Notes: generated from the letters alone by a model not told the origin. Positions 19,034 through 26,761 are shown, numbered from the stretch's first letter. The stretch is DNA of 53,418 bases from Candidatus Omnitrophota bacterium (GCA_016214285.1 JACROV010000018.1:1-53418); one strand, 5' to 3'. Made by a program: numbers and translations.

Positions 19034-19876
19034 ATGGAAAATAGAGCTTTAGGCAAAGGACTGTCGGCGCTTATTCCAGATAAGGTCAGTAAAGCAGAGG
19101 GTGAGGTCACTTTTCTGAAAACAGAATTGATTCAGGACAATCCGTTTCAGCCGCGCACCCATTACGATGAAAGCAAGCTGGCGGAATTAAAGGCGTCCAT
19201 CAAAGAAAAGGGTATTTTGGTGCCTATTCTGGTTCGTCTGAAAGACGGCAGGCATGAAGTGGTTGCCGGCGAGCGACGCTTAAAGGCGGCGCGCAGTTTA
19301 AATGTGCCCGAAGTTCCGGCGATCATCCGGGAAGTCTCCGACCAGGAGGCTTTAGTTTTGGCGCTGGTGGAGAATATCCAGCGCGAAGAACTCAATCCGA
19401 TCGAAGAGGCCGCGGCCTATAAAAAACTTATCGAAGAATTTCGTTATACGCAGGATATGGTGGCCGGGTCGGTGGGTAAAGACCGTTCGACCATAACCAA
19501 TTTGTTGCGCCTGCTGAAATTGCCCGCAGAAATTCAGCAGAGCGTTTACGACAACGGACTGTCTGTTGGGCACGCCAGGGCCCTTTTGAGCGTTGAATCC
19601 CCCGGCGAACAAAAAAGATTGTTCGACCTGGCTATCAAAAAAGGGTTATCCGTTCGTGAGCTCGAGGAACTTGTTCGCACGGGGGGGAAGGATAACGCTC
19701 GACGGGCGAAGACTCAAAAAACGAGGGATCATGAAGTGGCAGCGCTTGAGGAACAGTTGCAGAACACGCTGGGAACAAAAGTTTCCATCCAGGCCCGGAA
19801 GAAAAAAGGAAAGATCGTCATCGAATATTATTCCCTGGACGACCTGGACCGCATTATCGCCAAGATCAAGTCATGA
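19034..19876 (+). CDS. parB: Chromosome partitioning protein ParB (Spo0J)
   Basis: This CTP-dependent clamp loads at parS. It begins with the family signature RALGKGLSALIP. The CTP-binding motifs are GERRLKAARSLNVPEVPAI and ENIQREELNPIEEA, followed by a central HTH (DMVAGSVGKDRSTITNLLRL) and a C-terminal dimerisation domain. The start at 19034 is favoured by GGAGG with good spacing; an ATG 15 bases upstream has none. It ends in an ATGA overlap with ndk. Confidence 0.95.
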   Translation: MENRALGKGLSALIPDKVSKAEGEVTFLKTELIQDNPFQPRTHYDESKLAELKASIKEKGILVPILVRLKDGRHEVVAGERRLKAARSLNVPEVPAIIREVSDQEALVLALVENIQREELNPIEEAAAYKKLIEEFRYTQDMVAGSVGKDRSTITNLLRLLKLPAEIQQSVYDNGLSVGHARALLSVESPGEQKRLFDLAIKKGLSVRELEELVRTGGKDNARRAKTQKTRDHEVAALEEQLQNTLGTKVSIQARKKKGKIVIEYYSLDDLDRIIAKIKS

Positions 19877-20376
19877 GCGAGCCCGCCCTTGTTATTATAA
19901 AACCCGACGGTATCAGCAAACAGCTGGTGGGGAGCATTTTGACAAAATTCGGCCATACTGGACTGGAGATGATCGGTATTCATATTACGAAAACTTCACG
20001 CGCTATCGCCAAGGAACACTATAAGCATCTTGGCGATAAACCATTTTTTGATCAGATCGTTTCTTATTTGGCCGGCGAATATCATCTTATCCATAAGTTG
20101 ATCGCCGTTGTTTATTATGGCCGCGACGCTATAAAGAAATGTCGGCTTGTTGCCGGAGCGACCAATCCTGAAGAGGCAACGCCCCAGAGTGTTCGCGGGG
20201 CCTATGGGCGCATCAGGACCGACGGGCTTTATGAGAACGTTGTCCATGTTTCCTCAACTCCGGAAGAAGCGGAGCGCGAGATTAAACTTTGGTTCGAACC
20301 CGACGACCTTACCAGGGAATTTTATCCAACCAGAATAACAATAATTCACGAGCAAAAAAAGAAGGTGTGGGCATGA
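19873..20376 (+). CDS. ndk: Nucleoside diphosphate kinase
   Basis: It transfers gamma-phosphate from ATP to NDPs through a phospho-His. It begins ALVIIKPDGISKQLVG, a standard NDK start, and has the active-site His in YENVVHVSSTPEEAEREI. RLVAGATNPEEATPQSVRGAYG matches the conserved nucleotide-site loop. At 167 aa it is longer than the usual 135-150 because of an internal insertion and a longer C-terminus (FYPTRITIIHEQKKKVWA). It overlaps parB upstream and yicC downstream by ATGA, so these three genes look translationally coupled. Confidence 0.92.
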   Translation: MSEPALVIIKPDGISKQLVGSILTKFGHTGLEMIGIHITKTSRAIAKEHYKHLGDKPFFDQIVSYLAGEYHLIHKLIAVVYYGRDAIKKCRLVAGATNPEEATPQSVRGAYGRIRTDGLYENVVHVSSTPEEAEREIKLWFEPDDLTREFYPTRITIIHEQKKKVWA

Positions 20377-21194
20377 TCAGGGGTATGACAGGATTTGGCG
20401 GCGTGCAGTTGCAGTGGAAGAAGGTCAAGCTGGTCGTTGAGGCCAAAAGCCTTAATCACCGGTATTTTGATATTGCGTTCTACCTGCCCGGCGGATTTGG
20501 TTCGCTGGAAAGCAAGATCCAGCAGATCGCCCAGAAGCATATCGAGCGCGGGCGCGTGACGGTTTCGGTCAAGGTCACGCAAAAGCCGTCCCAGGATATC
20601 GTTCTAAACAAAGAAGTGATCCAAAAATATCTGCGTTACGTCAAGGATCTTGCGCGAGAGTTTCATTTGGAAAACGATTTGCGCCTTTCCGACGTGATCA
20701 GGCTGCCCGGCGCGGTGGAAACAAGGGAATCTTTCCTGGACCCGGAGGCCGTATGGCCGGCGCTGGAGAAAAGCCTTCAGCGGGCGTTTCAAGGGCTTGA
20801 CCAGATGCGTCAGCGCGAGGGGCGCAGTCTGGCATCTGACATTGGCGATAAACTTAAACAAATGATTCAGCAGATGAAAAAGATCAAAACGCGTTCGAAG
20901 GTCGTGCTCCAGGCAAAGCGCAAGGAATTGACTGTCGAAGAATTCGGGGCGTTCCAAAAGGGGTGTGATGTTAATGAAGAGATGTCCAGGCTGGAGCACT
21001 ATATCCAGGAGGCGCGCGCGCTTTTAAAAAGTGGAGCCTCAGCCGGGAAAAAAATTGATTTTATTGCCCAGGAAATGCAGCGGGAAACGAACACCATTGG
21101 CTCCAAGCTGCAGGACAAGATCGTTGTTGGCGCGGTAGTTGCCTTGAAAAGCAAGATCGAAAAAATTCGCGAGCAGGGGCAGAACATCGAATAA
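20373..21194 (+). CDS. yicC: YicC family endoribonuclease
   Basis: The protein has 273 residues from MIRGMTGFGG, the invariant YicC start; a longer upstream frame overlapping ndk is rejected. YicC-N motifs include VEAKSLNHRYFDIAFYLPGG, and the C-terminal DUF1732 part ends FIAQEMQRETNTIGSK. YicC/YloC proteins are RNA endonucleases involved in RNA decay. The ATGA overlap with ndk and nearby gmk and rpoZ match the common yicC-gmk-rpoZ order. Confidence 0.92.
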   Translation: MIRGMTGFGGVQLQWKKVKLVVEAKSLNHRYFDIAFYLPGGFGSLESKIQQIAQKHIERGRVTVSVKVTQKPSQDIVLNKEVIQKYLRYVKDLAREFHLENDLRLSDVIRLPGAVETRESFLDPEAVWPALEKSLQRAFQGLDQMRQREGRSLASDIGDKLKQMIQQMKKIKTRSKVVLQAKRKELTVEEFGAFQKGCDVNEEMSRLEHYIQEARALLKSGASAGKKIDFIAQEMQRETNTIGSKLQDKIVVGAVVALKSKIEKIREQGQNIE

Positions 21195-21293
21195 CCGTCT
21201 CCGGGCGGCAAGACATTTCAATGCCAAGCCCCAAACAGGGAGTCATATTCCTGTTTGTGATTTGGTATTTATTTTCTCAGGGACGCGCAGGGT

Positions 21294-21902
21294 ATGAGCA
21301 GAGGCAAGATCATTATTCTCTCCGGCCCGTCGGGCGCTGGTAAAACAACGCTTTATAAAAAATTGCTGGCCAGCCGCAGACTGCGCGGCAAGCTTGTTAA
21401 GACTATTTCGATTACGACGCGGCCCATGCGTCCCTGCGAGCGCAACGGACGCGATTATTTTTTTGTCAGCCGGAAGATGTTCATGCATAAAAAAACGGCC
21501 GGACATTTTCTGGAGTCGGAGAAAGTATTCGGCAATTATTACGGCACGCCTCAAAAACAGGCAAGAGATTTCCTGGCAGCGGGTAAACATGTTCTGTTGT
21601 GCATCGATGTCAAGGGCGCCAGGACGGTCTGCCGGAAATTCCCACGGGCCGTTAAAATTTTTATCAAGACTTCGTCGCTCGCAATATTAAAGAAGCGTCT
21701 TCGTAAAAGAGGATCTGAGGCCGGGTCGGTCATGGATGTGCGCCTGGAAACCGCCCGCAGGGAATTGAGAGAGGCCAAACATTACGATTACGTTGTTGTG
21801 AATGACAATTTGCATAAAGCCGCACGAAAACTTTATAAGATTGTTTGTTCCAAGATTCAGGCCAAGCCCGAATCTTGGAACAAAATTCAGCCCAAGCCGT
21901 AA
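21294..21902 (+). CDS. gmk: Guanylate kinase
   Basis: It phosphorylates GMP to GDP. The P-loop is IILSGPSGAGKTTLYKKLL; TISITTRPMRPCERNGRDYFFV is the GMP-binding segment, and VLLCIDVKGARTV is the Walker B region. The length of 202 aa is typical. The last 15 residues are Lys/Pro-rich (KIQAKPESWNKIQPKP), an atypical tail partly encoded by a short direct repeat. It follows yicC after 99 bp. Confidence 0.93.
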   Translation: MSRGKIIILSGPSGAGKTTLYKKLLASRRLRGKLVKTISITTRPMRPCERNGRDYFFVSRKMFMHKKTAGHFLESEKVFGNYYGTPQKQARDFLAAGKHVLLCIDVKGARTVCRKFPRAVKIFIKTSSLAILKKRLRKRGSEAGSVMDVRLETARRELREAKHYDYVVVNDNLHKAARKLYKIVCSKIQAKPESWNKIQPKP

Positions 21903-21951
21903 GTCAAGGCCAGTTATCGGGTTGGAGCAGAAGGACGGGGCGATAATTTTT

Positions 21952-21980
21952 TTGACAACGCCGACCGCATGTGCTATATA
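21952..21980 (+). promoter_or_regulatory. Sigma-70-type promoter of rpoZ
   Basis: Consensus TTGACA (21952-21957), a 17-bp spacer and TATATA (21975-21980). Transcription should start near 21987 and give a leader of about 60 nt before rpoZ. Confidence 0.75.
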
Positions 21981-22048
21981 TACCTATTCTTAATTTTTTT
22001 AAAATCGGCATATTTTGTCACATCATAACGTAAGAGGAGGATGGGGTT

Positions 22049-22285
22049 ATGAAGCAGATATCTATTGAAGAGTTGTTGCCGCATTCGGGTGGCAGTGTGT
22101 ATCGACTTGTCCGCATGGCCGCCAACCGTGCCACAGAACTTGCGGATGGTAAACCCTTCCTGATTTCAAAACCTGCTTCAGATAAATTCACGACCATTGC
22201 CTTGGAGGAAATTACCCAAGGGAAGATTGAAGCAAAACAGGTTGCCGATAAGCGCTCCGGGAGAAAAAAGGCGGCGCTTAATTGA
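22049..22285 (+). CDS. rpoZ: RNA polymerase omega subunit
   Basis: This small RNA polymerase subunit helps assemble beta'. The 78-aa protein has the RpoZ pattern: SGGSVYRLVRMAANRATELA, then KPASDKFTTIALEEITQGKI. It follows gmk as in most bacteria. AGAGGAGG upstream gives a strong ribosome-binding site. Confidence 0.9.
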   Translation: MKQISIEELLPHSGGSVYRLVRMAANRATELADGKPFLISKPASDKFTTIALEEITQGKIEAKQVADKRSGRKKAALN

Positions 22286-22317
22286 GGGGCCGGTGTGTTT
22301 TTCGACATTTGGTCCCT

Positions 22318-22380
22318 CATCCTGACGAGCGAAGCGAGGAAGGATCCCACGAGATCCTTCAGCCCCTTCGGGCTTCAGGA
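22318..22380. repeat. GATCCT-type palindromic repeat downstream of rpoZ
   Basis: This stretch contains ATCCTGACGAGCGAAGC, then GAGGAAGGATCC, AGATCCTT and CCCCTTCGGG, several nested short inverted repeats. The first part resembles the unit at 7402-7433 downstream of gyrA. Such units can form hairpins at the 3' end of transcripts. Confidence 0.45.
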
Positions 22381-22474
22381 TGACCAGTCGAGAATAATGA
22401 AAAGAAACACTCCGACTGGTCAATTAAATCGGCACACACCGCCTGACGCAAGAATCGGAAAGCGAGCTTAAAAA

Positions 22475-23020
22475 GTGGTCAAGCCAAAAAGAATCATTTT
22501 GGGTGTGACGGGCAGCATCGCTGCTTATAAATCCGTTGACATTCTCCGTCGATTATTTGAGAAGGGATTTAGAGTTTCGGTCGTCATGACCAAAGAGGCC
22601 GAACACTTTATAACCCCGATGACGTTATCCGCCCTGGCGGGTGAACAGGTCTACCGCGAGATGTTTGAACATAATGATGATTCATGGCAAATGCCACACA
22701 TCCGTCTGGCAGAAGAGGCGGATGTTTTGCTCGTTGCCCCGGCCACGGCCGCGATGATCGGAAAACTTGCTTACGGTATCGCCGATAATTTATTAACGTG
22801 TATTGCCCTGGCGACCAAGGCGAAACTCTTGATCGCGCCGGCGATGAACACGGAAATGTATCAGAACAGGATCGTCCAGGAGAATTGCGCGAGATTAAAA
22901 ACGTTTGGAGTTCATTTTATTGACCCGGTTAAAGGGAGGCTGGCTTGCGGCACGATCGGAGAAGGACACATCGCTGACGCAGACACGATCGTTGACGCGG
23001 TCGTGCGTGCCGTGAAGTAA
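22475..23020 (+). CDS. Flavoprotein, phosphopantothenoylcysteine decarboxylase type (CoaC domain only)
   Basis: The 181-aa protein is a HFCD-family flavoprotein: ILGVTGSIAAYKSVDILRRL (FMN site), VVMTKEAEHFITPMTLSAL, DVLLVAPATAAMIGKLAYGIADN and the substrate-binding PAMNTEMY. In coenzyme A synthesis CoaC decarboxylates phosphopantothenoylcysteine. The CoaB synthetase half usually fused to it is absent here, so CoaB must be separate or elsewhere. The start is GTG at 22475. Its place after gmk-rpoZ is the common coaBC context. Confidence 0.87.
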   Translation: MVKPKRIILGVTGSIAAYKSVDILRRLFEKGFRVSVVMTKEAEHFITPMTLSALAGEQVYREMFEHNDDSWQMPHIRLAEEADVLLVAPATAAMIGKLAYGIADNLLTCIALATKAKLLIAPAMNTEMYQNRIVQENCARLKTFGVHFIDPVKGRLACGTIGEGHIADADTIVDAVVRAVK

Positions 23021-23037
23021 CGGAAATACGACATAGC

Positions 23038-23070
23038 GGCGGCATAGCCAAGTGGTAAGGCAGCGGTCTG
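23038..23070 (+). pseudogene. 5' half of a tRNA-Cys gene
   Basis: GGCGGCA-TA-GCCAAGTGGTAAGGC-A-GCGGT-CTG matches the intact tRNA-Cys downstream from the acceptor through the anticodon loop, and then stops. The following bases (TCCCGCGCCTCCA) look like the end of another tRNA. Its acceptor strand and anticodon stem pair perfectly with the 3' half at 23254-23292, so the two were probably one gene. Confidence 0.65.
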
Positions 23071-23150
23071 TCCCGCGCCTCCATTAGCTTGTTATTTAGC
23101 TGGCTCGGGTTTCTTCGCGAGAGATCCTGAGCCGCTTTTGAAAAGTGAAT

Positions 23151-23222
23151 GGCGTGGTAGCCAAGTGGTAAGGCAGTGGTCTGCAAAACCACTATTCAGC
23201 GGTTCGATTCCGCTCCACGCCT
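23151..23222 (+). tRNA. tRNA-Cys (anticodon GCA)
   Basis: The cloverleaf is complete. Acceptor GGCGTGG pairs with CCACGCC, the anticodon stem GTGGT/ACCAC encloses CTGCAAA, and the T arm is AGCGG-TTCGATT-CCGCT. The discriminator is T and CCA is not encoded. It lies between the two halves of another tRNA-Cys. Confidence 0.93.
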
Positions 23223-23253
23223 TAAATCTAATAAAGCGCATAGCGGCGAAGGA

Positions 23254-23292
23254 CAAAACCGCTATTCAGCGGTTCGATTCCGATTGCCGCCT
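23254..23292 (+). pseudogene. 3' half of a tRNA-Cys gene
   Basis: CAAA-ACCGC-TATTC-AGCGG-TTCGATT-CCGAT-TGCCGCC. ACCGC and TGCCGCC are exact complements of GCGGT and GGCGGCA in the 5' half at 23038. The T stem has one mismatch. No D arm precedes it; the upstream bases GCGCATAGCGGCGAAGG look like a deleted version of the 5' half. Confidence 0.6.
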
Positions 23293-23316
23293 TAACCAAG
23301 ATTTTAAAAGCGGGGG

Positions 23317-23367
23317 ACAAAACTCCTATACGTCGGCTGCCGATAGGCAGGATTCCGGCTCGCGCCT
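23317..23367 (+). pseudogene. Second tRNA 3'-half fragment with a hairpin in its T loop
   Basis: ACAAAACTCCTATAC is followed by GTCGG, a 14-nt palindrome CTGCCGATAGGCAG, GATT, CCGGC and TCGCGCC. This is a T arm and acceptor strand in which a short palindrome replaces part of the T loop. Like the preceding fragment it begins at ACAAAAC, in the anticodon loop. Confidence 0.5.
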
Positions 23368-23392
23368 TAAAGTTTCATAATGAAAATACGGG

Positions 23393-24127
23393 ATGGCGAA
23401 TAAACGAAAAATTCTTAATATTCAGGATGCGACTTTGTGGTATTTGATAGGATTAATCACGGCAGACGGTTGTCTGAGCCTTGATGGAAGGTATGTTGAT
23501 ATTACGGCGAAAGATTATTGTTTTTTGCAAGGGCTTAAAGAAAAGGTCGGTTTCAAGAACAAAATCGGCATAAAGAATCAAGGTAAATCCAACGAGGCCT
23601 ACCATATCCAACTTAGCAATAAGAATTTATATGAATTTTTAGTCTCCATCGGATTGACGCCAACAAAGTCATTAATCCAAAAAGACATCAATGTCCCCGA
23701 TCGATATTTTATTGATTTCTGCAGGGGAGTTATCGATGGCGATGGAAGCATTAGAAAGTGGATTCATCCATCAAATAAGGCGGAACAGTGGATCTTGCGT
23801 ATTTATTCTTCCGCGCGAGTATTTATCAAATGGTTGCAAAAAGAAATTCAGCGCCTTTTATTGGCCAAAGGACGCATCCATTGTAGCAAGCAAAAGAGCA
23901 AGGCAAACATTTATGTTTTAAAATATGGAAAGATTGCCGCGAAGAATATTTTGCAGAACTGTTATTACCAGAAAGCCTTGGCCATGGAACGAAAAGCGAT
24001 GCTGGCAAAAGAATGTTGCTTGTCCGGATCCGGCTGGAAGAATTATAAAGCAGTTGTTTTAAAGTCGGGAATTAGCCGGGATGTCGGAACTGGTAGACGA
24101 TCAGGACTTAAAATCCTGTGTCCTTAA
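23393..24127 (+). CDS. LAGLIDADG homing endonuclease, free-standing
   Basis: The 244-aa protein carries both LAGLIDADG helices: LIGLITADG (residues about 18-26) and FCRGVIDGDG (about 109-118), each with its catalytic Asp. Between and after them are the beta-sheet regions of a monomeric two-motif enzyme (DITAKDYCFLQGLKEKVGF, QWILRIYSSARVFIKWLQ). Such enzymes make long-site double-strand breaks and copy their own gene into the cut. It lies among broken tRNA-Cys genes. Its last 17 codons are read from the start of tRNA-Leu, and its stop is in that tRNA's variable arm. Base composition is more AT-rich than its neighbours. Confidence 0.85.
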   Translation: MANKRKILNIQDATLWYLIGLITADGCLSLDGRYVDITAKDYCFLQGLKEKVGFKNKIGIKNQGKSNEAYHIQLSNKNLYEFLVSIGLTPTKSLIQKDINVPDRYFIDFCRGVIDGDGSIRKWIHPSNKAEQWILRIYSSARVFIKWLQKEIQRLLLAKGRIHCSKQKSKANIYVLKYGKIAAKNILQNCYYQKALAMERKAMLAKECCLSGSGWKNYKAVVLKSGISRDVGTGRRSGLKILCP

Positions 24128-24159
24128 CGGACGTGAGGGTTCGAGTCCCTCTCCCGGCA
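24075..24159 (+). tRNA. tRNA-Leu (anticodon TAA)
   Basis: Acceptor GCCGGGA pairs with TCCCGGC, the anticodon stem CAGGA/TCCTG encloses CTTAAAA, and there is a long class II variable arm (TGTCCTTAACGGACGT) and T arm GAGGG-TTCGAGT-CCCTC. The discriminator is A. The 3' end of the endonuclease ORF overlaps its first 53 bases. No intron is present in the anticodon loop. Confidence 0.93.
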
Positions 24160-24188
24160 TGATATAGGAATTTTTAAAAGTAAATTTT

Positions 24189-24265
24189 GGACCCGTAGCT
24201 CAGTTGGTTAGAGCGTTTCCTTGACATGGAAAAGGTCACAAGTTCGAGTCTTGTCGGGTCCACCA
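24189..24265 (+). tRNA. tRNA-Val (anticodon GAC)
   Basis: Acceptor GGACCCG pairs with CGGGTCC, the anticodon stem TTTCC/GGAAA encloses TTGACAT, and the T arm is ACAAG-TTCGAGT-CTTGT. The discriminator is A with encoded CCA. The thrS ATG follows after only 7 bases, so the two are probably transcribed together. Confidence 0.94.
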
Positions 24266-24272
24266 TATTTTT

Positions 24273-26006
24273 ATGGAATATAAAACTGATTTAGACAAGT
24301 TACGACACAGCTGTTCCCATGTGATGGCGCAGGCGGTGCAGGAGCTTTGGCCCGACACCAAAGTCACCATAGGCCCCGCCATCGAAAACGGGTTTTATTA
24401 TGATTTCGACCGCAAAGAATCTTTTACCGACGAGGATTTGGTCAAGATCGAAAAGGCGATGCGCCGGATCATCGAGCGCAAGCCAGAATTTTCGCAATAT
24501 TCCATGCCCCGCCAGGAAGCCATTTCTTTTTTTAAGAAACGTGATGAACAATACAAGGTTGAATTAATTGAAGGGCTGCCGGATAAAGAAATGTCTTTTT
24601 TCAAAACCGGGGATGAATGGTTTGATCTTTGTAAAGGGCCGCACATTGAAAACGCCGGACAGATCAAGGCCTTTAAGCTTTTGAGCGTGGCGGGGAGTTA
24701 CTGGCGCGGGGATGAGCACAATGCCCGCTTGCAGAGGATTTATGGGACTGCTTTTTTTACGCGGAAAGAACTTGATGAATTTTTAAAGAATTTAGAGGAG
24801 GCAGAAAAGCGGGACCATCGCAAGCTCGGTGTCCAGCTGGAACTTTTTAATTTTTACCATGAAACCGCCGGCGCCGGGCTGGTATTTTATCATCCCGCAG
24901 GGGCGATGCTGCGCAAAACGATCGAAGATTACGTCCGGGAACAGCACCTTAAGCGCGGTTATGAATTCGTGATGACGCCCCATATTTTAAAAAGCAAGCT
25001 TTGGGAGATCAGCGGTCATGCCGAACATTATCGCGAGCTGATGTATTTTTTTAAAGTTGACGACGAGGAATTTGCCGTCAAGCCCATGAATTGCCCGGGG
25101 CATATTTTGATCTATAATTCCAAGACCCGTTCCTATCGCGATTTACCGATAAGATTTTTTGAGCTGGGCACCGTTTATCGTCAGGAAAAGGCCGGCGTTT
25201 TACACGGACTTTTGCGCGTGCGCGGATTTACCCAGGATGACGCGCACATCTTCTGCCGTCCGGACCAAATTAAATTCGAGGTCATGGGGGTTATTGATTT
25301 TACTTACGACGTGATGCGGGATTTCGGGTTTAAGGATATCAATATTGAAGTAAGTACGCGGCCCGACGATTATATCGGTACGCTGGAAAATTGGGATACG
25401 GCTACCAGGGCCCTGGAAGATGCTTTGAAAGAAAAAAAGCTGCCATATGTGGTCAATGCGGGCGAAGGCGCTTTTTACGGCCCTAAAATTGATATCAAGC
25501 TTAAAGATGCCTTGGGGCGCGAATGGCAATGCGCGACGATCCAATGTGATTTTTCGCTGCCCGAGCGCTTCAGTTTGAAATACGTGAATGAACAAGGGAC
25601 GGAAAGCCGTCCGATCATGATCCACCGCGCGATCCTGGGAAGCCTGGAGCGGTTTATCGGAACACTTGTCGAACATTACGGCGGAGCGTTTCCAGTGTGG
25701 CTGGCACCGACCCAGGTGGTGATCATTCCGATTCGTAGCGACCATGAAGAGTATGCGTTGCGCGTAAAAGATGGTTTACAAAAAGCCGGCGTACGGGTTA
25801 TAATTGATTCGCGAAACGAAAGTTTGGGCAAACGCATTCGGGAAGGTACTGTCAAGAAGGTCCCGTATCTTCTGGTCGTGGGTGACAAAGAGGCGCAGGA
25901 AAATAAGGTCGCTGTCAGAAAATACGGCCAGGGCGACCAGGGCGCGCGTGAATTACAATTATTTATAGAACAGATCCAGGATGAAATCGTCTCCAAAAAA
26001 TCTTAA
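24273..26006 (+). CDS. thrS: Threonyl-tRNA synthetase, lacking the TGS domain
   Basis: It charges tRNA-Thr. The protein (577 aa, against about 640 in E. coli) begins directly in the editing domain: LRHSCSHVMAQAVQELWPDTKV, with editing-site residues in HSCSH and WFDLCKGPHI. The class II catalytic core has PMNCPGHILIYNSKTRSYRD, FRELGT-like FFELGTVYRQEKAGVLHGLLRVRG, and motif 3 in MIHRAILGSLERFI. The N-terminal TGS (N1) domain is missing. It starts 7 bases after tRNA-Val with no Shine-Dalgarno sequence. Confidence 0.95.
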   Translation: MEYKTDLDKLRHSCSHVMAQAVQELWPDTKVTIGPAIENGFYYDFDRKESFTDEDLVKIEKAMRRIIERKPEFSQYSMPRQEAISFFKKRDEQYKVELIEGLPDKEMSFFKTGDEWFDLCKGPHIENAGQIKAFKLLSVAGSYWRGDEHNARLQRIYGTAFFTRKELDEFLKNLEEAEKRDHRKLGVQLELFNFYHETAGAGLVFYHPAGAMLRKTIEDYVREQHLKRGYEFVMTPHILKSKLWEISGHAEHYRELMYFFKVDDEEFAVKPMNCPGHILIYNSKTRSYRDLPIRFFELGTVYRQEKAGVLHGLLRVRGFTQDDAHIFCRPDQIKFEVMGVIDFTYDVMRDFGFKDINIEVSTRPDDYIGTLENWDTATRALEDALKEKKLPYVVNAGEGAFYGPKIDIKLKDALGREWQCATIQCDFSLPERFSLKYVNEQGTESRPIMIHRAILGSLERFIGTLVEHYGGAFPVWLAPTQVVIIPIRSDHEEYALRVKDGLQKAGVRVIIDSRNESLGKRIREGTVKKVPYLLVVGDKEAQENKVAVRKYGQGDQGARELQLFIEQIQDEIVSKKS

Positions 26007-26020
26007 CAGGAGGTGTTGCC

Positions 26021-26539
26021 ATTCAGAAATTTATCCGCATTAACGAACGCATAAAAGTCCCTGAGGTGCGCGTTATCGGGCCGAACTCCGAACAACTGGG
26101 GGTGTTGATGGTGCGCCGGGCCATTGAGCTCGCGCAGGAACACGGCCTGGACCTGGTTGAGGTCGCTCCGACGGCCACCCCCCCCGTGTGCCGTATCATT
26201 GATTACAGTAAATATAAATACGACCAGGAAAAGAAAGAACGGCGCGTCAAAAGAAATCAGCACGTGATGCATTTAAAACAGATCCGGCTCAAGCCCAACA
26301 TCGGCGACGGGGATTATCAGATCAAGGTCAAGCAGGCCAGAACGTTTTTAGAGAAAAAGGACAAGGTCAAGATTAATATGTTTTTCCGTGGACGCGAGAT
26401 GATGCATAAGGATCTCGGAGGAAAGATTTTGGCCCGCGTGATCGCCGACCTCGCCGGGTGCGGTCAGGCGGAAAGAAATCCGGTCATGGAAGGGCGCGTC
26501 ATGAGCATTGTCATAAGCCCTAACGCAAGCAAGCCATAA
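26021..26539 (+). CDS. infC: Translation initiation factor IF-3 (AUU start)
   Basis: IF-3 binds the 30S subunit and checks the start codon. Family sequence extends upstream of the first GTG to QKFIRINERIKVPEVRVIG, and the only credible start is ATT at 26021, preceded by AGGAGG with 7-base spacing. An AUU start is the known device by which IF-3 limits its own synthesis. The body contains GLDLVEVAPTATPPVCRIID, the YKYDQEKKER linker and the C-terminal HLKQIRLKPNIGDGDYQIK domain. It is 172 aa, followed by rpmI and rplT as usual. Confidence 0.95.
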   Translation: MQKFIRINERIKVPEVRVIGPNSEQLGVLMVRRAIELAQEHGLDLVEVAPTATPPVCRIIDYSKYKYDQEKKERRVKRNQHVMHLKQIRLKPNIGDGDYQIKVKQARTFLEKKDKVKINMFFRGREMMHKDLGGKILARVIADLAGCGQAERNPVMEGRVMSIVISPNASKP

Positions 26540-26563
26540 CGGCAGGTCAAGAAAGGAAACAAG

Positions 26564-26761
26564 ATGCCTAAGTTAAAGACAAACAAATCGGTGGCCAAGA
26601 GGTTTCGGCTGACCAAGTCCGGCAAAATAAAAAAGCGAAGCGCCCGCCGGGGGCATCTTTTAGGGAAGAGGGTTCGCAAGGCAAAGAGAAAATTGCGTCA
26701 AAGCTCGTATGTCGCTGCTGTCGATGCAAAGAAGATAAGGAGGCTGTTGCCTTATGGCTAG
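26564..26761 (+). CDS. rpmI: 50S ribosomal protein L35
   Basis: The 65-aa basic protein has the L35 signature: MPKLKTNKSVAKRFRLTKSG, KIKKRSARRGHLLGKR and IRRLLPYG. It is the middle gene of infC-rpmI-rplT. It overlaps rplT by 8 bases, so the two are translationally coupled. GGAAAC upstream is a modest ribosome-binding site. Confidence 0.96.
   Translation: MPKLKTNKSVAKRFRLTKSGKIKKRSARRGHLLGKRVRKAKRKLRQSSYVAAVDAKKIRRLLPYG

Noticed and set aside
24075-24159. Group I intron in tRNA-Leu(TAA), as in cyanobacteria
   Set aside because: The anticodon stem and loop are continuous, so there is no intron.
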